Shown here: piece by piece, positions 48,611 to 60,414 of the stretch
Position numbering within the stretch: position 1 is the first letter of the stretch
How the letters are laid out: each line of letters starts with the position of its first letter
Assembly: GCF_008728515.1 (NCBI RefSeq)
Contig: NC_044990.1
Span: 61,918,879-61,982,878 of the forward strand
DNA from: Papio anubis
Taxonomy: Eukaryota > Chordata > Mammalia > Primates > Cercopithecidae
Direction of reading: 5' to 3'
DNA length: 64,000 nt
The notes under the pieces: generated by a model
Told to the model about the DNA's origin: nothing
Seen by the model: only the letters and a program-made list of their open reading frames with translations
The model's database searches: none
Program-made: the position numbers and the translations under genes

Positions 48611-48999
48611 TGTATTAGTCCATTCTCACTATGGACTGCTATAAAAACATACTTGAGACTGGATAATTTATAAAGAAAAGAGGTTTAATCGGCTCATGGT
48701 TCTGTGGGATGTAGAGGCTTCTGCTTCTGGGGAGGTCACAGGAAACTTACAACGGTAGCAGAAGGCAAAGGGGAAACAAGCACATATTCACATGGCCAGC
48801 AGGAGAGAGAAGATGAAAGGGGAAGTTCTACACATTTTTGAACAACTAGACCTCGTAAGAACTCACTCAGTATCACCAGAAGAGCAAGGAGGATATCCAC
48901 CCCCATGATCCAATCACCTCCCAATAGATCCCTCCCCCAACACTGTGGATTACAATTCTATGTGAGATCTGGGTGCAGACACAGAACCCAACCATATCA
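48611..48999 (-). mobile_element. MST-type MaLR solo LTR
   Basis: Antisense LTR from 'tgtattagtccattctcact' to 'gaacccaaccatatca', with 'ggataatttataaagaaaag' and 'tcacctcccaatagatccct'. The flanking 'cagtg' and 'cagta' fit a 5-bp duplication with one change. It is inserted in the L1M. Confidence 0.93.
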
Positions 49000-49789
49000 C
49001 AGTATATCTACAAAGTGCAATGATTTTGTCTAAGAAGTGAAATTCACAAAGATAAAACTTCATGAAGCAGGAATAAGGGAATTGTGACTCCAAAATGACT
49101 GTTTATGAATTAAACAAAAATAAGTGTTTAAGCATACAAGAAAATTTTTCTACATGCGTATCTATTTGTGAATATAATAGACATTTACATCTTAAACGTT
49201 TCCAAACACAAATAAGTGTTAAATCCAAAGATTGGTCTTATAAGTAATTTTTGTTTTTGCTTTTATCTCTCTGTACAAAAATGTATCCATAAATCATTAA
49301 TATTTATATAATTTAAGAGGGTTGGAGCATAGCATTGGGAATACTATGAATAGGGACTGATATGTTGAAAGAAAGGTAAAGAAGAGCCAGGGCTTTTTTC
49401 ATTCCTCCAGCCCAGTGTGTGGAACATGTCTAACTCATTCATACATTTAGACTCCACATCAACTATCATTCCAATGCTATACAAAACTGAATATCTGTTG
49501 TTTGACAAAGTAATAACCAAAAAAATCAAAATTATTTTTTCTAAGCATTCCATTTAAAATAACTGAGTGTATTATCTGTTTATACAAAAATGGGAATAAC
49601 AAGAGAAAATCACTAGCAAAGTATTTGTTATTAATAAACCTCTATAAACCTTGTCATGCAAAGAAATTTTCTTACTTGATATGTTTTATTTATGTATAAA
49701 ACATTTTAATTTATACATAATATATCTATGACACATTATTCTTTGTTGTTCATACCATCATGGAAATAAAATATAAACTCCTGTTCTAC
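49000..49789. other. Unassigned AT-rich stretch
   Basis: The first 100-200 bp may continue the L1M; beyond that I recognise nothing. Confidence 0.5.
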
Positions 49790-50162
49790 TAACTTCAGAC
49801 TGGCCCTGTTATGGATTATGGTCAATATCAGCAAACGTGATTACACAATGTTCAAGCAGAGGCTGTAGGTATTATAAGTTTATGTCAGCTCTTACTCTTC
49901 TGCTTTACTGCAGAATGTTTATCTAATGCCCAGGTGCTGCTTCTTTATCCTGTGTTCTGGAACAAAGGCATATGTCAATCAACTCAATAATAGAGCAAAG
50001 CTGCAGCCTCTAACAATCTTAGCCTGAAGCCCAGCCATTGCCTAGAGGAAAGTTGCAGCCAACACATAACTACATACTGCATGAGTGATAATTAAATACT
50101 TATTTTAAGCCACCATAATTGTAGGATTTTTCTCTATTATAGCAAAGCTGAGTAATACTATA
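49790..50162 (+). mobile_element. Possible ancient LTR
   Basis: The 3' part 'aatacttattttaagccacc' followed by 'tatagcaaagctgagtaata' resembles the end of a class of old mammalian LTRs ('aagccact...ctaatac'). The upstream part is too diverged to name. Confidence 0.4.
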
Positions 50163-51734
50163 ATTACCTTTCATTAAAATAACCCCATTAAATACTCTTT
50201 ACTATTTTTGAGAAGGCTTTCAATTTGAGTCTTATTTTGCCATAATTATAAGCATATACATATTCTTATGAATAATTTTATTCATTTGTCTTAAATTTGG
50301 AACACAGATTTCATAAGTATCAGTAAGTATTAATTTCTGATATGTAGGGACTGTGTCTTTTCTGCATGGGGATTTTTACTCTCTTCTTAATTATATTATT
50401 TGGAAAATAAAACAATAGTCATAATAACAGTTTTGTACACTGAAACAATAGAAACATCACATTAAATAATAAATAAGATATCAACTAATTAAGAAATTCA
50501 ATTGAGTACACTTAACCGCCATGCAAACCTTGAACTGATAAAGTTTATTAATGTTTCTAAAGGAACACAGTCAACTAGAAGAGCATATTTGTATTTGGTG
50601 TTATTGGTATGAAATTGATTTATAGAAAAGAATTACTAGTGAATATACTTTCAGATTTTGCCTAGAGAGAAATAACACCGTACCTGACAGGTGTTTAGTA
50701 TTTTATTCAATAATTTAATCCATGTTTGTTTTGAAATCAAACATATTATGTCATTGTAGCTCAAAACCATTAAACATTTAACTGATCTAATTTACCTCTC
50801 AATGGCTCTGATTACCACATACACACAATGTCACTGGGGCAAAATAATTAGAACCTCATGCAGGTGTACTTAGAGGTAGGGAATTCAATGTACATGTGCA
50901 TTCTGGTCCTTGCCTCAGTTATTGACTGTTTTCTGCTTTATTTTTTTAAACAAAATAAAACTGATCTTGGTTAACATGATTTTTTTCTCTTATAAACAGT
51001 GCTATTCTCAGTGGTTAATTCTGAGCTCAATAAAGTCAGTAACGCAGTTATCGACTTTATTGAGGGTCTTGAACAAAACACAGAAATGCACCAAGATATT
51101 GAGATATACTCTGAATGTACTTGAACATAGCCTGTTGGACTTTCCTTTTTGGCATATCTCTACAGTTTCCATCTGCTACAGTTCCCATCTGTTTTGTCAG
51201 TGGAAAGATGTTTTTAATCATCCAAGTCATATCATGTAGGGAAACCTGCTGGAAAGAATCAATAGATATGCATTTTCCTGTGATCTTAAATGTTGTTTAG
51301 TAGTAGTGAAACACTTTAAGTTTTGAATTCAGATGGTAAGCAATCATTCGGGAATTATCTTTAAAATTGTTGTCTGTATAAACAAATTTGTTCTCTTTTT
51401 TCCACAATATCTATCCCTAGATTTAAGAGTTCTTCCTACTTTTACTCAACATAGAAAAGTGATAGTATAAATGTCACATTTACCTGAGAATCTGCAATTT
51501 GGGTTTTAGTTGGGTTAATTTTTAATTACCTTCAGGATCCACGAAAACACCCAACATGAAAGAGTCATCACTCTACAAATATTTATTAGTGATTAAAAGT
51601 ATTTACTATGTACACCCTACCAAGTATTCAAACTGAACAGATGCCATCACAGGCACTGATGATAAATTAATCTGAGAAGCAAAATGGGCTGAACTACAGT
51701 GAAGTTTAAGTTAAATGGGTTGCAGAAATGGAAA
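50163..51734. other. Unassigned AT-rich stretch
   Basis: No gene recognised. It contains a 12-bp inverted repeat at 51026-51064. The 109-codon open frame at 50910-51239 has no recognisable domain. Confidence 0.5.
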
Positions 51735-51915
51735 GACCTGTCTGTAATCCTGGCTCTGACATGTAATCGCTTTCCAAATTTGTAAGACACGTCAATTTTC
51801 CAGGTTTTCCTTTCTTATTCAAATAATGAGGCACTAATTATCTCTAATCATGAGAATTCAGATTTAAAAGTGTGTTTGAAGTCCTAGTACATAATAGCTG
51901 TTTAATAATTTTAAA
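51735..51915 (+). mobile_element. MIR SINE
   Basis: 'tcctggctctgacatgtaat', 'caggttttcctttcttattc' and 'tagtacataatagctgttta' follow the MIR order at strong divergence. Confidence 0.65.
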
Positions 51916-51973
51916 AAGCACTTATTATTGAAACAAAAATATCTCCTGCCTCCTTATCGTATATTTACAAAAG

Positions 51974-52022
51974 CAGTGTATGTGTGTGCATGTGTGTGTA
52001 TGTGTGTGTGTGTATGTGTACA
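51974..52022. repeat. (GT)n/(ATGT)n microsatellite
   Basis: GT runs interspersed with ATGT and CATGT units. Confidence 0.93.
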
Positions 52023-53282
52023 CAAAAGACATTTAAATCTTTAAAAGAGGAAACAAGAGACTTCAGTGCCATAAATGTCCAGGAAAGAAATCTAAAATTA
52101 AAGAATGAGATAGTAAATGAAAATCCAAGAAGTACAGCTTTAGAATATAGAAAGACATGACTTTTCAGATGGAGTTGTATGGCTGGTAACTGTCAGTTCC
52201 GGTTTTAATAAGATGGCTATTACATACAGCTATTGATTTGGAAATAATGTGGAAAGTGTTAGGTAAGAATAGCTTCCTGAATTATCTTAGATGATCAGCT
52301 CAAATTTCCCTGCTCTGTCCTGATGATATTGAGGAAATTTTAAATCCACACCACTGATTTTTAAGTTTGGTAAGCCATGAGAGAAGTTGTGACTTCGGAA
52401 CAAAATGTACACCGACATCGTTGCCCAGAGGATGATTTCTACTGGTAGCATGATTTACCTCACTGTTTTTGAAGTGCTCAGCTTCCTTAGAGGTCATGCC
52501 TTCAGGCCCATATGATTCATCTGATAAATGTCTGAAGAAAATGTATGAGGCAGCGAGTGATAAAAGTCATCTGAAATACTTATATTACTCACGAATATCA
52601 TGTATTTTTAAGTGTTTAAATACCTCTAGCAATCAAATATGCTTCTTTTTCTCCTTGAAAGAGCATTGCAAGACTAGTTTCATTTTGGCTTTTTATGGTA
52701 AAAGACAACAAAGACACACATAATTAAGTAGATCCTCCAGCTTTACAGATTTCATACTAGCAAGAACAAGGGTGAGATCCTAGATCTCCCGCTGCCTGGG
52801 TTAAAACAGCAGGTTAAAGGCCTCTCTCTGCAGGTGGAAATTAATTGTATTGCTCCTAAAGAAGAGGCTCTGAGAGAGTGGCTGAAAAGCTGGCAAAAAG
52901 CTCAATTCCCACATCCCATTTTCACTCTACAGTGAGGCAGATCCCCTTGGGCCAAGGACAGCATACTGTTCACATTTTGAAACTTCCTTCACTATTATTA
53001 TAACCAGAAAGCATTTATGACTCAACTATATACTCTAATAGATGAGTTTTTCTTTACTTTAGAAACTGTTATTATTCTTAGTTGATACCTGCATTTTCTT
53101 CCAAAAGAACACCCATAACTTCAAATGCAGAGTCAGCCTAGAAAATAATAACTGCTCTGATACTTCTGAAGGTACTTATTTTTCTTTTTTAATAACTCTG
53201 CCACTTCCAAACATGTTGTAGGAAAACACACACACAACTTAAGCTCTTTCATTTGTGTGTGTGTGTGTCTGGGTATGATTGT
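52023..53282. other. Unassigned stretch
   Basis: The part 52290-52560 is less AT-rich, with a 65-codon reverse-strand open frame (52300-52497) that has no family I know. Short CA and GT runs occur near 53226 and 53255. Confidence 0.5.
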
Positions 53283-53514
53283 GTTTTGTTTTGTTTTGCT
53301 TGAGACAGGCTCTCCGTCTGTTGCCCTGGTTGGAGTGCAGTGGGACAATCATACCTCACTGCAGCCTTGAATTCCTGGGCTTGAGCAATCCTCTTACATC
53401 ATCCTCCAAAGTAGCTGAAATTACAGATGCATGTCACCATGCCCTGGTAATTTTTTTTTTAATTTTAAATTTTTGATAAAGATAGGATCTCACTATGTTG
53501 CCAAAGCTTGTCTC
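53283..53514 (-). mobile_element. AluJ-type SINE, 5' truncated
   Basis: Reverse-strand old Alu: TTTTG-unit tail, 'gagacaggctctccgtctgt' and 'actgcagccttgaattcctg' (J-like), with an expanded T-rich linker. It breaks off at about 'gttgccaaagcttgtctctg', so the first part of the left arm is missing. Confidence 0.88.
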
Positions 53515-53845
53515 TGTCTTTCACATTATTTGTAATTTACCATGGTCAAGGAATATTTTTACATATTATTTGTGTTCTTTCCAATGTATAGATTCAACAA
53601 AACATGATTTATTGCAATATTATCATATGAATAATTTTGAGGGAGAAAATCAATTGAATATTTGTTTTTTTTGTTTGTTTGTTTTTTTACCACTACCTAA
53701 TTTTAGTAACTTAAGGGAATGTAAATTTCAGAATGTAAAAAATGGATTTGGGGAGATCATCTTTGATTAGTATATGGATGAATATAAAAGATTTTCATTT
53801 CCTGTGGGATAACAAGAAATCATTGAATTAACAACAACAAAAAAA

Positions 53846-54187
53846 GACACTTTTCTTTCTTTTTTTTTTTTTGGAAATTAAAAAGGTTTAATGATTTTCC
53901 ATTTCAATACATTTTTATATTCATTTATTTATTTATTTTATTATACTTTTAGTTCTAGGGTACATATGCACAACGTGCAGGTTACACATGTATACATGTG
54001 CCATGTTGGTGTGCTGTACCTATTAACTCGTCATTTACATTAGGTATATCTCCTAATGCTATTCCTCCTCCCTCGCCCCACCCCACAACACGCCCCGGTG
54101 TGTGATGTTCCCCACCCTGTGTCCAAGTGTTCTCATTATTCAGTTCCCATCTATGAGCGAGAAAATGAGGTAAAACACTTTTCTTTC
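53846..54187 (-). mobile_element. Young L1PA 3' end with probable 3' transduction
   Basis: A 13-bp duplication 'acacttttctttc' flanks the insertion (53847-53859 and 54175-54187). Reading from the left: poly(T) at 53860-53872; about 45 bp of non-L1 sequence (53873-53917); an older A-rich tail with ATTT units (about 53918-53940); then the antisense L1PA 3' UTR ('gggtacatatgcacaacgtg', 'catgtgccatgttggtgtgc') to about 54170. Two poly(A) stretches around non-L1 DNA point to transcription past the L1's own poly(A) signal. Confidence 0.85.
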
Positions 54188-54309
54188 AAGTTAGTGAAGA
54201 ATAGTGGATACAAGAAAATTTGTGAAAACCAAACTTCAAACTCCGGATGATTAACACTTCCTAGGTAAGCAAGCCATGGGAAGCTTTCATGTTTTAAAGA
54301 TAGATAGAT

Positions 54310-54655
54310 ATAATTTATTTTAATTTTTATTTTATTTCATTTGACAAATAATACATAATTTTATATATCTACGGGGTACCATGTGGTGTTTTGATACATG
54401 TATACATTAAAGAAATGATCAAGTCAGGCTAATTAAAATATCCATTATCTCAAAAATTTATCATTTCTTTGTGGTGCAAACTGTTAAAATCTCTTTTGGC
54501 TGTTTTGAAATAGTTAATACATTATTATTAATTGTACTCACTGTGCTGTGCAACAGATCATCAAAAGGTATTCCTCCTATCTAATCAAACCATTGACCCT
54601 TTCATGAAAGGTTCCCCTTCCCCCATCCACTCTGCCCCTCACTAGCCTCTGCCAG
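54310..54655 (-). mobile_element. L1 3' UTR fragment (L1MA-like)
   Basis: Antisense 3' UTR: 'acggggtaccatgtggtgtt', 'tcaggctaattaaaatatcc', 'attcctcctatctaatcaaa', 'ctcactagcctctgccaggg'. 5' truncated. Confidence 0.8.
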
Positions 54656-54711
54656 GGACTGTTTGAAACTGGGCTAGCAAAAGAGCAAGCTCAACAAAAA
54701 TTTTAAAAAGG

Positions 54712-54746
54712 AAAAACAAAAACAAAACAAAACAAAACAAAAAAAC
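54712..54746. repeat. (AAAAC)n short tandem repeat
   Basis: A-rich run with five AAAAC-type units, just upstream of the GC-rich LTR block. Confidence 0.9.
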
Positions 54747-55585
54747 AAGAAAGAACAACAAGAACTAGCCAAACTTTTGATAATTGGATGGGCTGATGCC
54801 ATATTTGATATTTGATTCTGAAGGAACTCCAGTGAATGCACAGTACTTATGGCAGTGGCGCCCTGTATGGAATGGCCACTGCGAGGACGCCAGTTGCAGC
54901 AGGAGAAATGCAGCCGGGGCTATGTGCTCCTCGGAGCTGGTGTGGCATGGGAAGAGGCGATCCCAGCAGGAGCCCCGTGCCCTACCGAGTTGGCAGGGTG
55001 GGAGCCCGTGCTCCTGGGAACAGCTGCACCCGCCCAGTCGTGACTCTGGGCTCAGGCATTCCTGTGCTCTTGGGGCCTGGGAAACCTCCTGCCTCCACAG
55101 GCTCAAAAGTGCCTGCTCCCACTCCCTGGCCACTCCCTGCTCCCAACACACACTTAGGTGTGAAGCAACATTGTAGCCAAGCCCAGGCGCTGTCGCGACC
55201 CGGCTGGGTGTGTGCATGCTCGAGGTGGTGCTGAAATGCCAGACCCCCAATCCCCACCTCCTCAGCCCCATCTGAAATTAGGTACACCAGCGAGCTCAGG
55301 GAGGGAAGCCGGAGGCTCTGTGGGCAGCTCAATGTGGGCTTGCAGGGGCCCCTCAGTGTGGACAGCCTGGGTGCTGTGGACATCATACTGATGGCTGCAG
55401 GAGGTTGACAAGTTCCTTAGGCAGGAAAGGACAGGTCCCTGGTGAAGCTTCACCTTCAAGCTAGGGATGGCCTGAAGCGTGGGGACCTAGCTGACACTTC
55501 AGGGTGGCGTCTGCAACCTGGAGTGAGAAATTCCTTGATGCTTTTCAGACAATGGGATGGTGATTTGTCCCGGCCCACCCATGGA

Positions 55586-55590
55586 CCAAT
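55586..55590 (+). promoter_or_regulatory. CCAAT box of the ERV1-type LTR
   Basis: 'ccaat' lies in 'catggaccaatcggcatg', about 30 bp before an A-rich 'cctcaaaaccc' where a TATA-like box would be expected. The placement fits a U3 promoter; activity is unknown. Confidence 0.45.
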
Positions 55591-55792
55591 CGGCATGTCC
55601 TTTCTCTATTCTGAGCCCTCAAAACCCAGACTCAGCCAGACTTGGACACTTGTTGGTACTATCTGCCTGCGGATAGGGACTACCTGCCTGTGGGTGGGAA
55701 CTACCTACCTCAGGTCTCCTTTACGCTCATCAGGATGAACTGCCTGTGGGTAAGAGCTACCCACTTCTCCACTGATAGCTGTTCTGTCACTC

Positions 55793-55798
55793 AATAAA
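55793..55798 (+). terminator. AATAAA polyadenylation signal of the ERV1-type LTR
   Basis: 'tcactcaataaagctcctct' is the R-region poly(A) signal of this LTR style and about 205 bp downstream of the CCAAT box. Confidence 0.6.
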
Positions 55799-56730
55799 GC
55801 TCCTCTCTGCCTTGCTCACTCTCCAGTTGTCCACATAACCTCATTCTTCCAGGATGTGAGACAAGAACTTGGGACCCGCCAAACAGTGAAAGCAAAAGGA
55901 GCTGTTCTTGGCCGGCTCGCTGAGCGGCGGGCAGTTACACAGGCGGTGATACACTCCCAGACTGTGGGAGTGTAGAGTGGCAACCCTTCTGGGGGCTCAG
56001 ACCTTGGAATTCCCCAAGCCAGAGCTGCTGTAGCACAATAGCCCTTTCGCCTTCCACCGGGGCCAGGTGGCCACCCCATGCAACAGAAAGCAGTGGTGGG
56101 GCTGGCCAGCCCAGTAGCCATGGGCCAGAGCTGGGCAGAACGACTGAAAGAGCTGTAGCACAAACGACTGAAACTCCCCTCCCTGAAACATGACCCTCCC
56201 TCCCCACAACTTGCTGTGCTGCAGGCAACGAGGAGAGAAGACCTCCGGCCCTTCTGGGAGCCCAGATCCCAGGGTACCCTGAGCCAGGGCTGTGACATGC
56301 TGTAACACCCTCTTTGGGGCTCTGTGGTTCCTGGTGTCTCCAATTTTTTGGCTGCTACCATGATCCCCTTAATTGGATGTTGGTGCCCACGGCAGATGCT
56401 GCTTGTAGTACATCTGGTCCAGCCACAGTCTTACACAGAGCCAGCGCCTGTGCCAGTGCCTGGAACTGCCCACCCCACTGCAGCTGCCAGTGTACCTGGC
56501 TGTGTGCAGTGGCTGGACCCCACACTTGCTCGCTCACACACTCCTCATTCTTCACGCTTTGCTTACTCTTGGCAGGTGTGGGATCCGGGCGGGTAGTGTG
56601 AGCCAGGCACAGCCTGCCAAGCCAGGTGGGCAGAACAAGCGCAGTGAGCAAGAACAAAACTCAAGCAGAAGTGCTGCTGGCCACAGGCGTTTCCAGCTGG
56701 TGAAGTGATACCCTAAGGATCCTGTGACAG

Positions 56731-57244
56731 TATCCTCCATCCAGTAATTTTCTCTTATTTTGTTGAGTAAGCAGAGGCAAGGAGCTAAACTGAAAAGCAG
56801 AAGGAAATTTGTGCTGTATAAGGAGTTATAAACAATATCATACATCATACTTATTATATCATATGTCATATAGGTATAAATACATGCACACACACACATA
56901 CATGTATTTAATCTTTTCAGGCCTTCGCTTTAAGGTAGATTTGTTGTACTACAAGGTAGGAAATTGTCCTGCATTTTTAATTTTCTGGAAGGGTATCCCT
57001 AAAACTGGATTCTAATGATTATTTTTATAAATATTTTGGTGGATTCACTGCTGAAGACATTTGTGTTTAGAGTTCTGTCTTTGAAGTAATTATACTTAAA
57101 TACTTCGACCGCTTTCATATATTTAGGATTATTCTTCCATCATGTTGTAATTGTTTTGGTTACATTTTAAAAAATAATTTGTCCTCTTAATCTAAATTTT
57201 AAAATACATCAGCACAGTTTTCTTAGAAATACCTTCTTATTTAT
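56731..57244. other. Unassigned AT-rich stretch
   Basis: No gene recognised. A short CA/TA run lies near 56870-56905. Confidence 0.5.
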
Positions 57245-57580
57245 TTTTATCTTATTGTGGTTAAGAACACAACATGATTTATACATTCAGAACAGATTTT
57301 GTAAGCATACAATGCTATTAACTGTAGGCATGATGCACAGCAGATCTCTAGAAATTATGCATTCTGCATTGCTGAAATCCTATACCTGTTGTTTACCAAC
57401 TCCATTCCCTCCTCCACTGTGCTCCTGGAAATCACCATTCCTCATTCTCCTTCTATGAGAAAGATACATCATAGAAGGGAAACCATGCAGTATTTGCCCA
57501 TCTCTAACTGGTTTATTTCACTTCGCATGATGTAATCAAAATTCATCCATCTTGTAGCAAGTTGCAGAATTTTCTTCTTC
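57245..57580 (-). mobile_element. L1M 3' UTR / ORF2 tail fragment
   Basis: Antisense old L1: 'gcacagcagatctctagaaa', 'ctggaaatcaccattcctca', 'ccatgcagtatttgcccatc', 'gtttatttcacttcgcatga'. Confidence 0.75.
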
Positions 57581-58640
57581 TAATTTGCTTTCAGAATCTT
57601 TAGCAATGTCCCCTTTATTCACTCCTGAAACTGTTTGTTCCTCTTGGATAAATGTTACAATTTTTCAATTTTACCAGCTTTTCCAAAAACAGCCTTTGTC
57701 TTTGTTAATACTTTGCCATATATGTGTTTTAGAATTCTTTAGTTTACTGTCTTAGTTCATTTTATTTTGTGTAGTTTATTTGAGTTAATTTGATAGCATT
57801 TTATTACTTTTTAAAATGGAAATTTGGAATATTTCAACCTGTTTTCCTATCTATTATGTCCATTTAAGGCCACAAATTTACCTGTAAGTACAGATTTAAT
57901 GTTTTAATTTGTGCATGTTTTAATATATGATATTCTTATAATTTATTTTAAATAATTTTCAAATTTTTATTTGTATTGAATCATAGGTTATTCAGAAATT
58001 TATTAATTTATTTTAAAACAGAGAGTTTCCAGTATATGTGGATTTTTTATTTTCTTATAATTTAACTGTGAAAAGACACTGCATGATTTTCAGCCTATGA
58101 AAATTGTTTCAATTTTATTTTGTTCCAGTTTATGTTTAATTGTGGTAAAGGTTTATTATGCATTCTTTTACAAATATATCTTGGATTAAGTTTCCTAATT
58201 GTATGCATCAAATTTTTAATATTTTTATTGTATTTTAAAATCTGATTATATATTTGTCTATTTCTTTCTCTATATCTGTCCATTTTTGCTTTACACATTT
58301 TAAAAATTTTATTTTGATTAACCTATTTTATGTTCATCTATTTAGAATTGTTATTTCTTCTTGGTATAATCATCTTTTTAAAATTATCCCTCTATTACTA
58401 CTAATAATTTTTTATTATAATAGTTATAACTGCCTACTTTGTCTTATATTTTGATAGCTGCACCTGCTTTATTTTATATGCTAGATTTGTCATTTCTTTT
58501 TATAATACTTATTTTCACCTATTATTTTTAAAACCTAAAGTTTGTCTTTGTTTTTGTTTATATGTTTTGGTTTTTTGTTGTTAGTATTTTAGGATTTCTT
58601 ATTTTGTTCAATGTAAAAATTATTTTATTTCAATGGAAAA
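57581..58640 (-). mobile_element. L1M ORF2 fragment, very decayed
   Basis: Antisense ORF2: 'aggttattcagaaatttatt', 'gtttccagtatatgtggatt', 'ttgtggtaaaggtttattat', 'atttagaattgttatttctt', 'actttgtcttatattttgat'. It is separated from the preceding fragment by an internal deletion. Confidence 0.6.
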
Positions 58641-58985
58641 TTGAGTTCACTTACCTTTTTTAATCCTTACCTTATTTTTCAATAACTTGATTACAATTTG
58701 TGTAAGATGAATACAAAAATTTAAAATGTTAACTTAGATATATTTTAGCTGATACATACATTTGGAATCCTGGGCACAATCAAGGTAGTGGAAATTTTCA
58801 TCATCTGTAGGTTTGCTCAGGAACCTCTGACTTGTCATAGAATAAGTGTAAGAGCTTTATAAGCAACTATCAATCTCACAGAATGGTATGCCATAAAATA
58901 CCAAGAATACCAGAATGGAAAACATATGCACCAATAACATATTTCTCCAAAACCTTACCCATAGCTTACAATATTAGGCTATTTG
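58641..58985. other. Unassigned stretch
   Basis: No family recognised between two L1M pieces. Confidence 0.5.
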
Positions 58986-60410
58986 ATTTTACTTCATCTG
59001 ATAGATATGCAGTGAAAAATCATTGTGGTTTTAAATTTGATTTCTGTGTTGACTCATGTCTGTAAGTAATTTGCCATATGCTTATGTGGCATTCCTATTC
59101 CTTTTCTGGTGGAGTCCTTATCAAAATGTTTTGCACATTTGTATACATATACGTAGGTAAATAATATACAAAATTATCTCTTACTTTGTGGCTTGCCTTT
59201 TTATTAACGTACTGGACTTTCTAAGATTACAAAACAGGTTTTAGTTTTAACACCTGGTTTGTTATTTTTTCTTTTATCTCTCAAACTTCTGTTCTCTTAT
59301 ATAAAAAATGTTTGCTTATTCCAAAGTTATGAATTTTTAAAATGTTTTCTTCTAGAGATTTTATAGTGGAACACTTACACTTAGATACAAAACCATTTTT
59401 GAGTTTTTAAAAATATCTAATATAAGAATTAATGGGTCATGTTTTATTTTGTTACATACTTTCTTTTTTAAACCTTTATTTTACATTTGAGAGTACATGT
59501 GAAGATTTGTTACATAGGTAAACATGTGTCATGGGATTTTGTTGTACATACTATTTTATCACCCAGGTATTAAGCCAAGTACCCAATAGTTATCTTTTCT
59601 GCTCCTCTGCCTCCTTCTATCCTCCACTTTCAAGTAGACCCCAGTGTCTGTTGTTTCCTTTTTGTGTTCGTAAGTTCTTATCATTTAACCTCCACTTATT
59701 AGTGAGAACATGTGGTATTTGGTTTTCTGTTCCTGCATCAGTTTGCTAAAGATAATAGCCTCCAGCTCCATCCATCTTCCTGCAAAAGACATGATCTTAT
59801 TCTTTTTTTGTGGCTGCATAGTATTCCATTATGTATGTGTGGAAAATTTTCTTTATCAAGTCTGTGATTAATGGGTATTTAGGTTGATTCCATGTATTTG
59901 CTATGCTGAATAGTGCTACATTCACATGCATGTGTCTTTAGAGTAGAATGATTTATATTCCTCTGAGTATATACCCAGTAATGAGATTGCTGGGTCAAAT
60001 AGTAGTTCTGCTTTTAGCTTTTTTTGAAGAGTCGCCATCCTGCTTTCCACAATGGTGGAACTAATTTACACTCACACCAGCAGTGTATAAGTGTTCCCTT
60101 TTCTGCACAACCTTGTGAGCATCTGTTATTTTTTGACTTTCATATTTTAAAACATTGGCCTTTCCCCCATTTGACTGTCTTTTCTAAAAATCATTTGTGT
60201 CCATTTTAAATTCTTTATTTTGTCCTATTGACCTCTATATCCGTGATTATGCCATCACCCCACTACTTGATTGCAATAGCTTTAGAATAGTCAGGAATAG
60301 TAAGTCCTTCTGTGTTTAGTAGTTTTTAATATTTTAAAAACTGTGTTGAATATTCAAGAACACTTTCATATGCATATAATTTTAGCTTGTCTATTTTATT
60401 TTTAAAAATA
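58986..60410 (-). mobile_element. L1M ORF2 fragment, interrupted by a younger L1
   Basis: Antisense ORF2: 'cattgtggttttaaatttga', 'tgtggcttgcctttttatta', 'tttcttctagagattttata', then beyond the younger L1 (from about 60151) 'ttggcctttcccccatttga' and 'cctattgacctctatatccg'. The two parts are collinear, so they were one element. It is followed at once by an ORF2 piece in the opposite orientation. Confidence 0.65.
59465..60150 (-). mobile_element. L1 3' end (L1PA/L1PB type), 5' truncated
   Basis: Antisense 3' UTR and ORF2 tail: 'gaagatttgttacataggta', 'agtgagaacatgtggtattt', 'atatacccagtaatgagatt', 'cagcagtgtataagtgttcc'. It is inserted into the older L1M. The 61- and 72-codon open frames within it are antisense shadows. 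Confidence 0.9.
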
Positions 60411-60414
60411 AAGC

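Larger units (their letters stand above)
54780..56730 (+). mobile_element. Long GC-rich ERV1-type LTR, family not assigned
   Basis: A sharply GC-rich block in AT-rich surroundings. It shows LTR architecture on the plus strand: a U3-like GC-rich section (54840-55300), a CCAAT box, repeated 'ctgcctgtgggt'-type units (about 55660-55760), an AATAAA, and a long U5-like section after 'gacaagaacttgggacccgc', ending about 'ggatcctgtgaca'. I recognise the R/U5 style of gammaretrovirus-like ERV1 elements; long LTRs such as MER52 are candidates. No gag, pol or env sequence follows, so it is probably a solo LTR. Open frames of 100-181 codons on both strands overlap one another and reflect GC content, not genes. 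Confidence 0.6.

Noticed and set aside
54765..56657. Several open frames of 90-181 codons on both strands in the GC-rich block, candidate genes
   Set aside because: They overlap in up to three frames and on both strands, start anywhere, and lie in LTR-like DNA. Low stop frequency from GC content explains them. I see no domains, splice structure or signal peptides.
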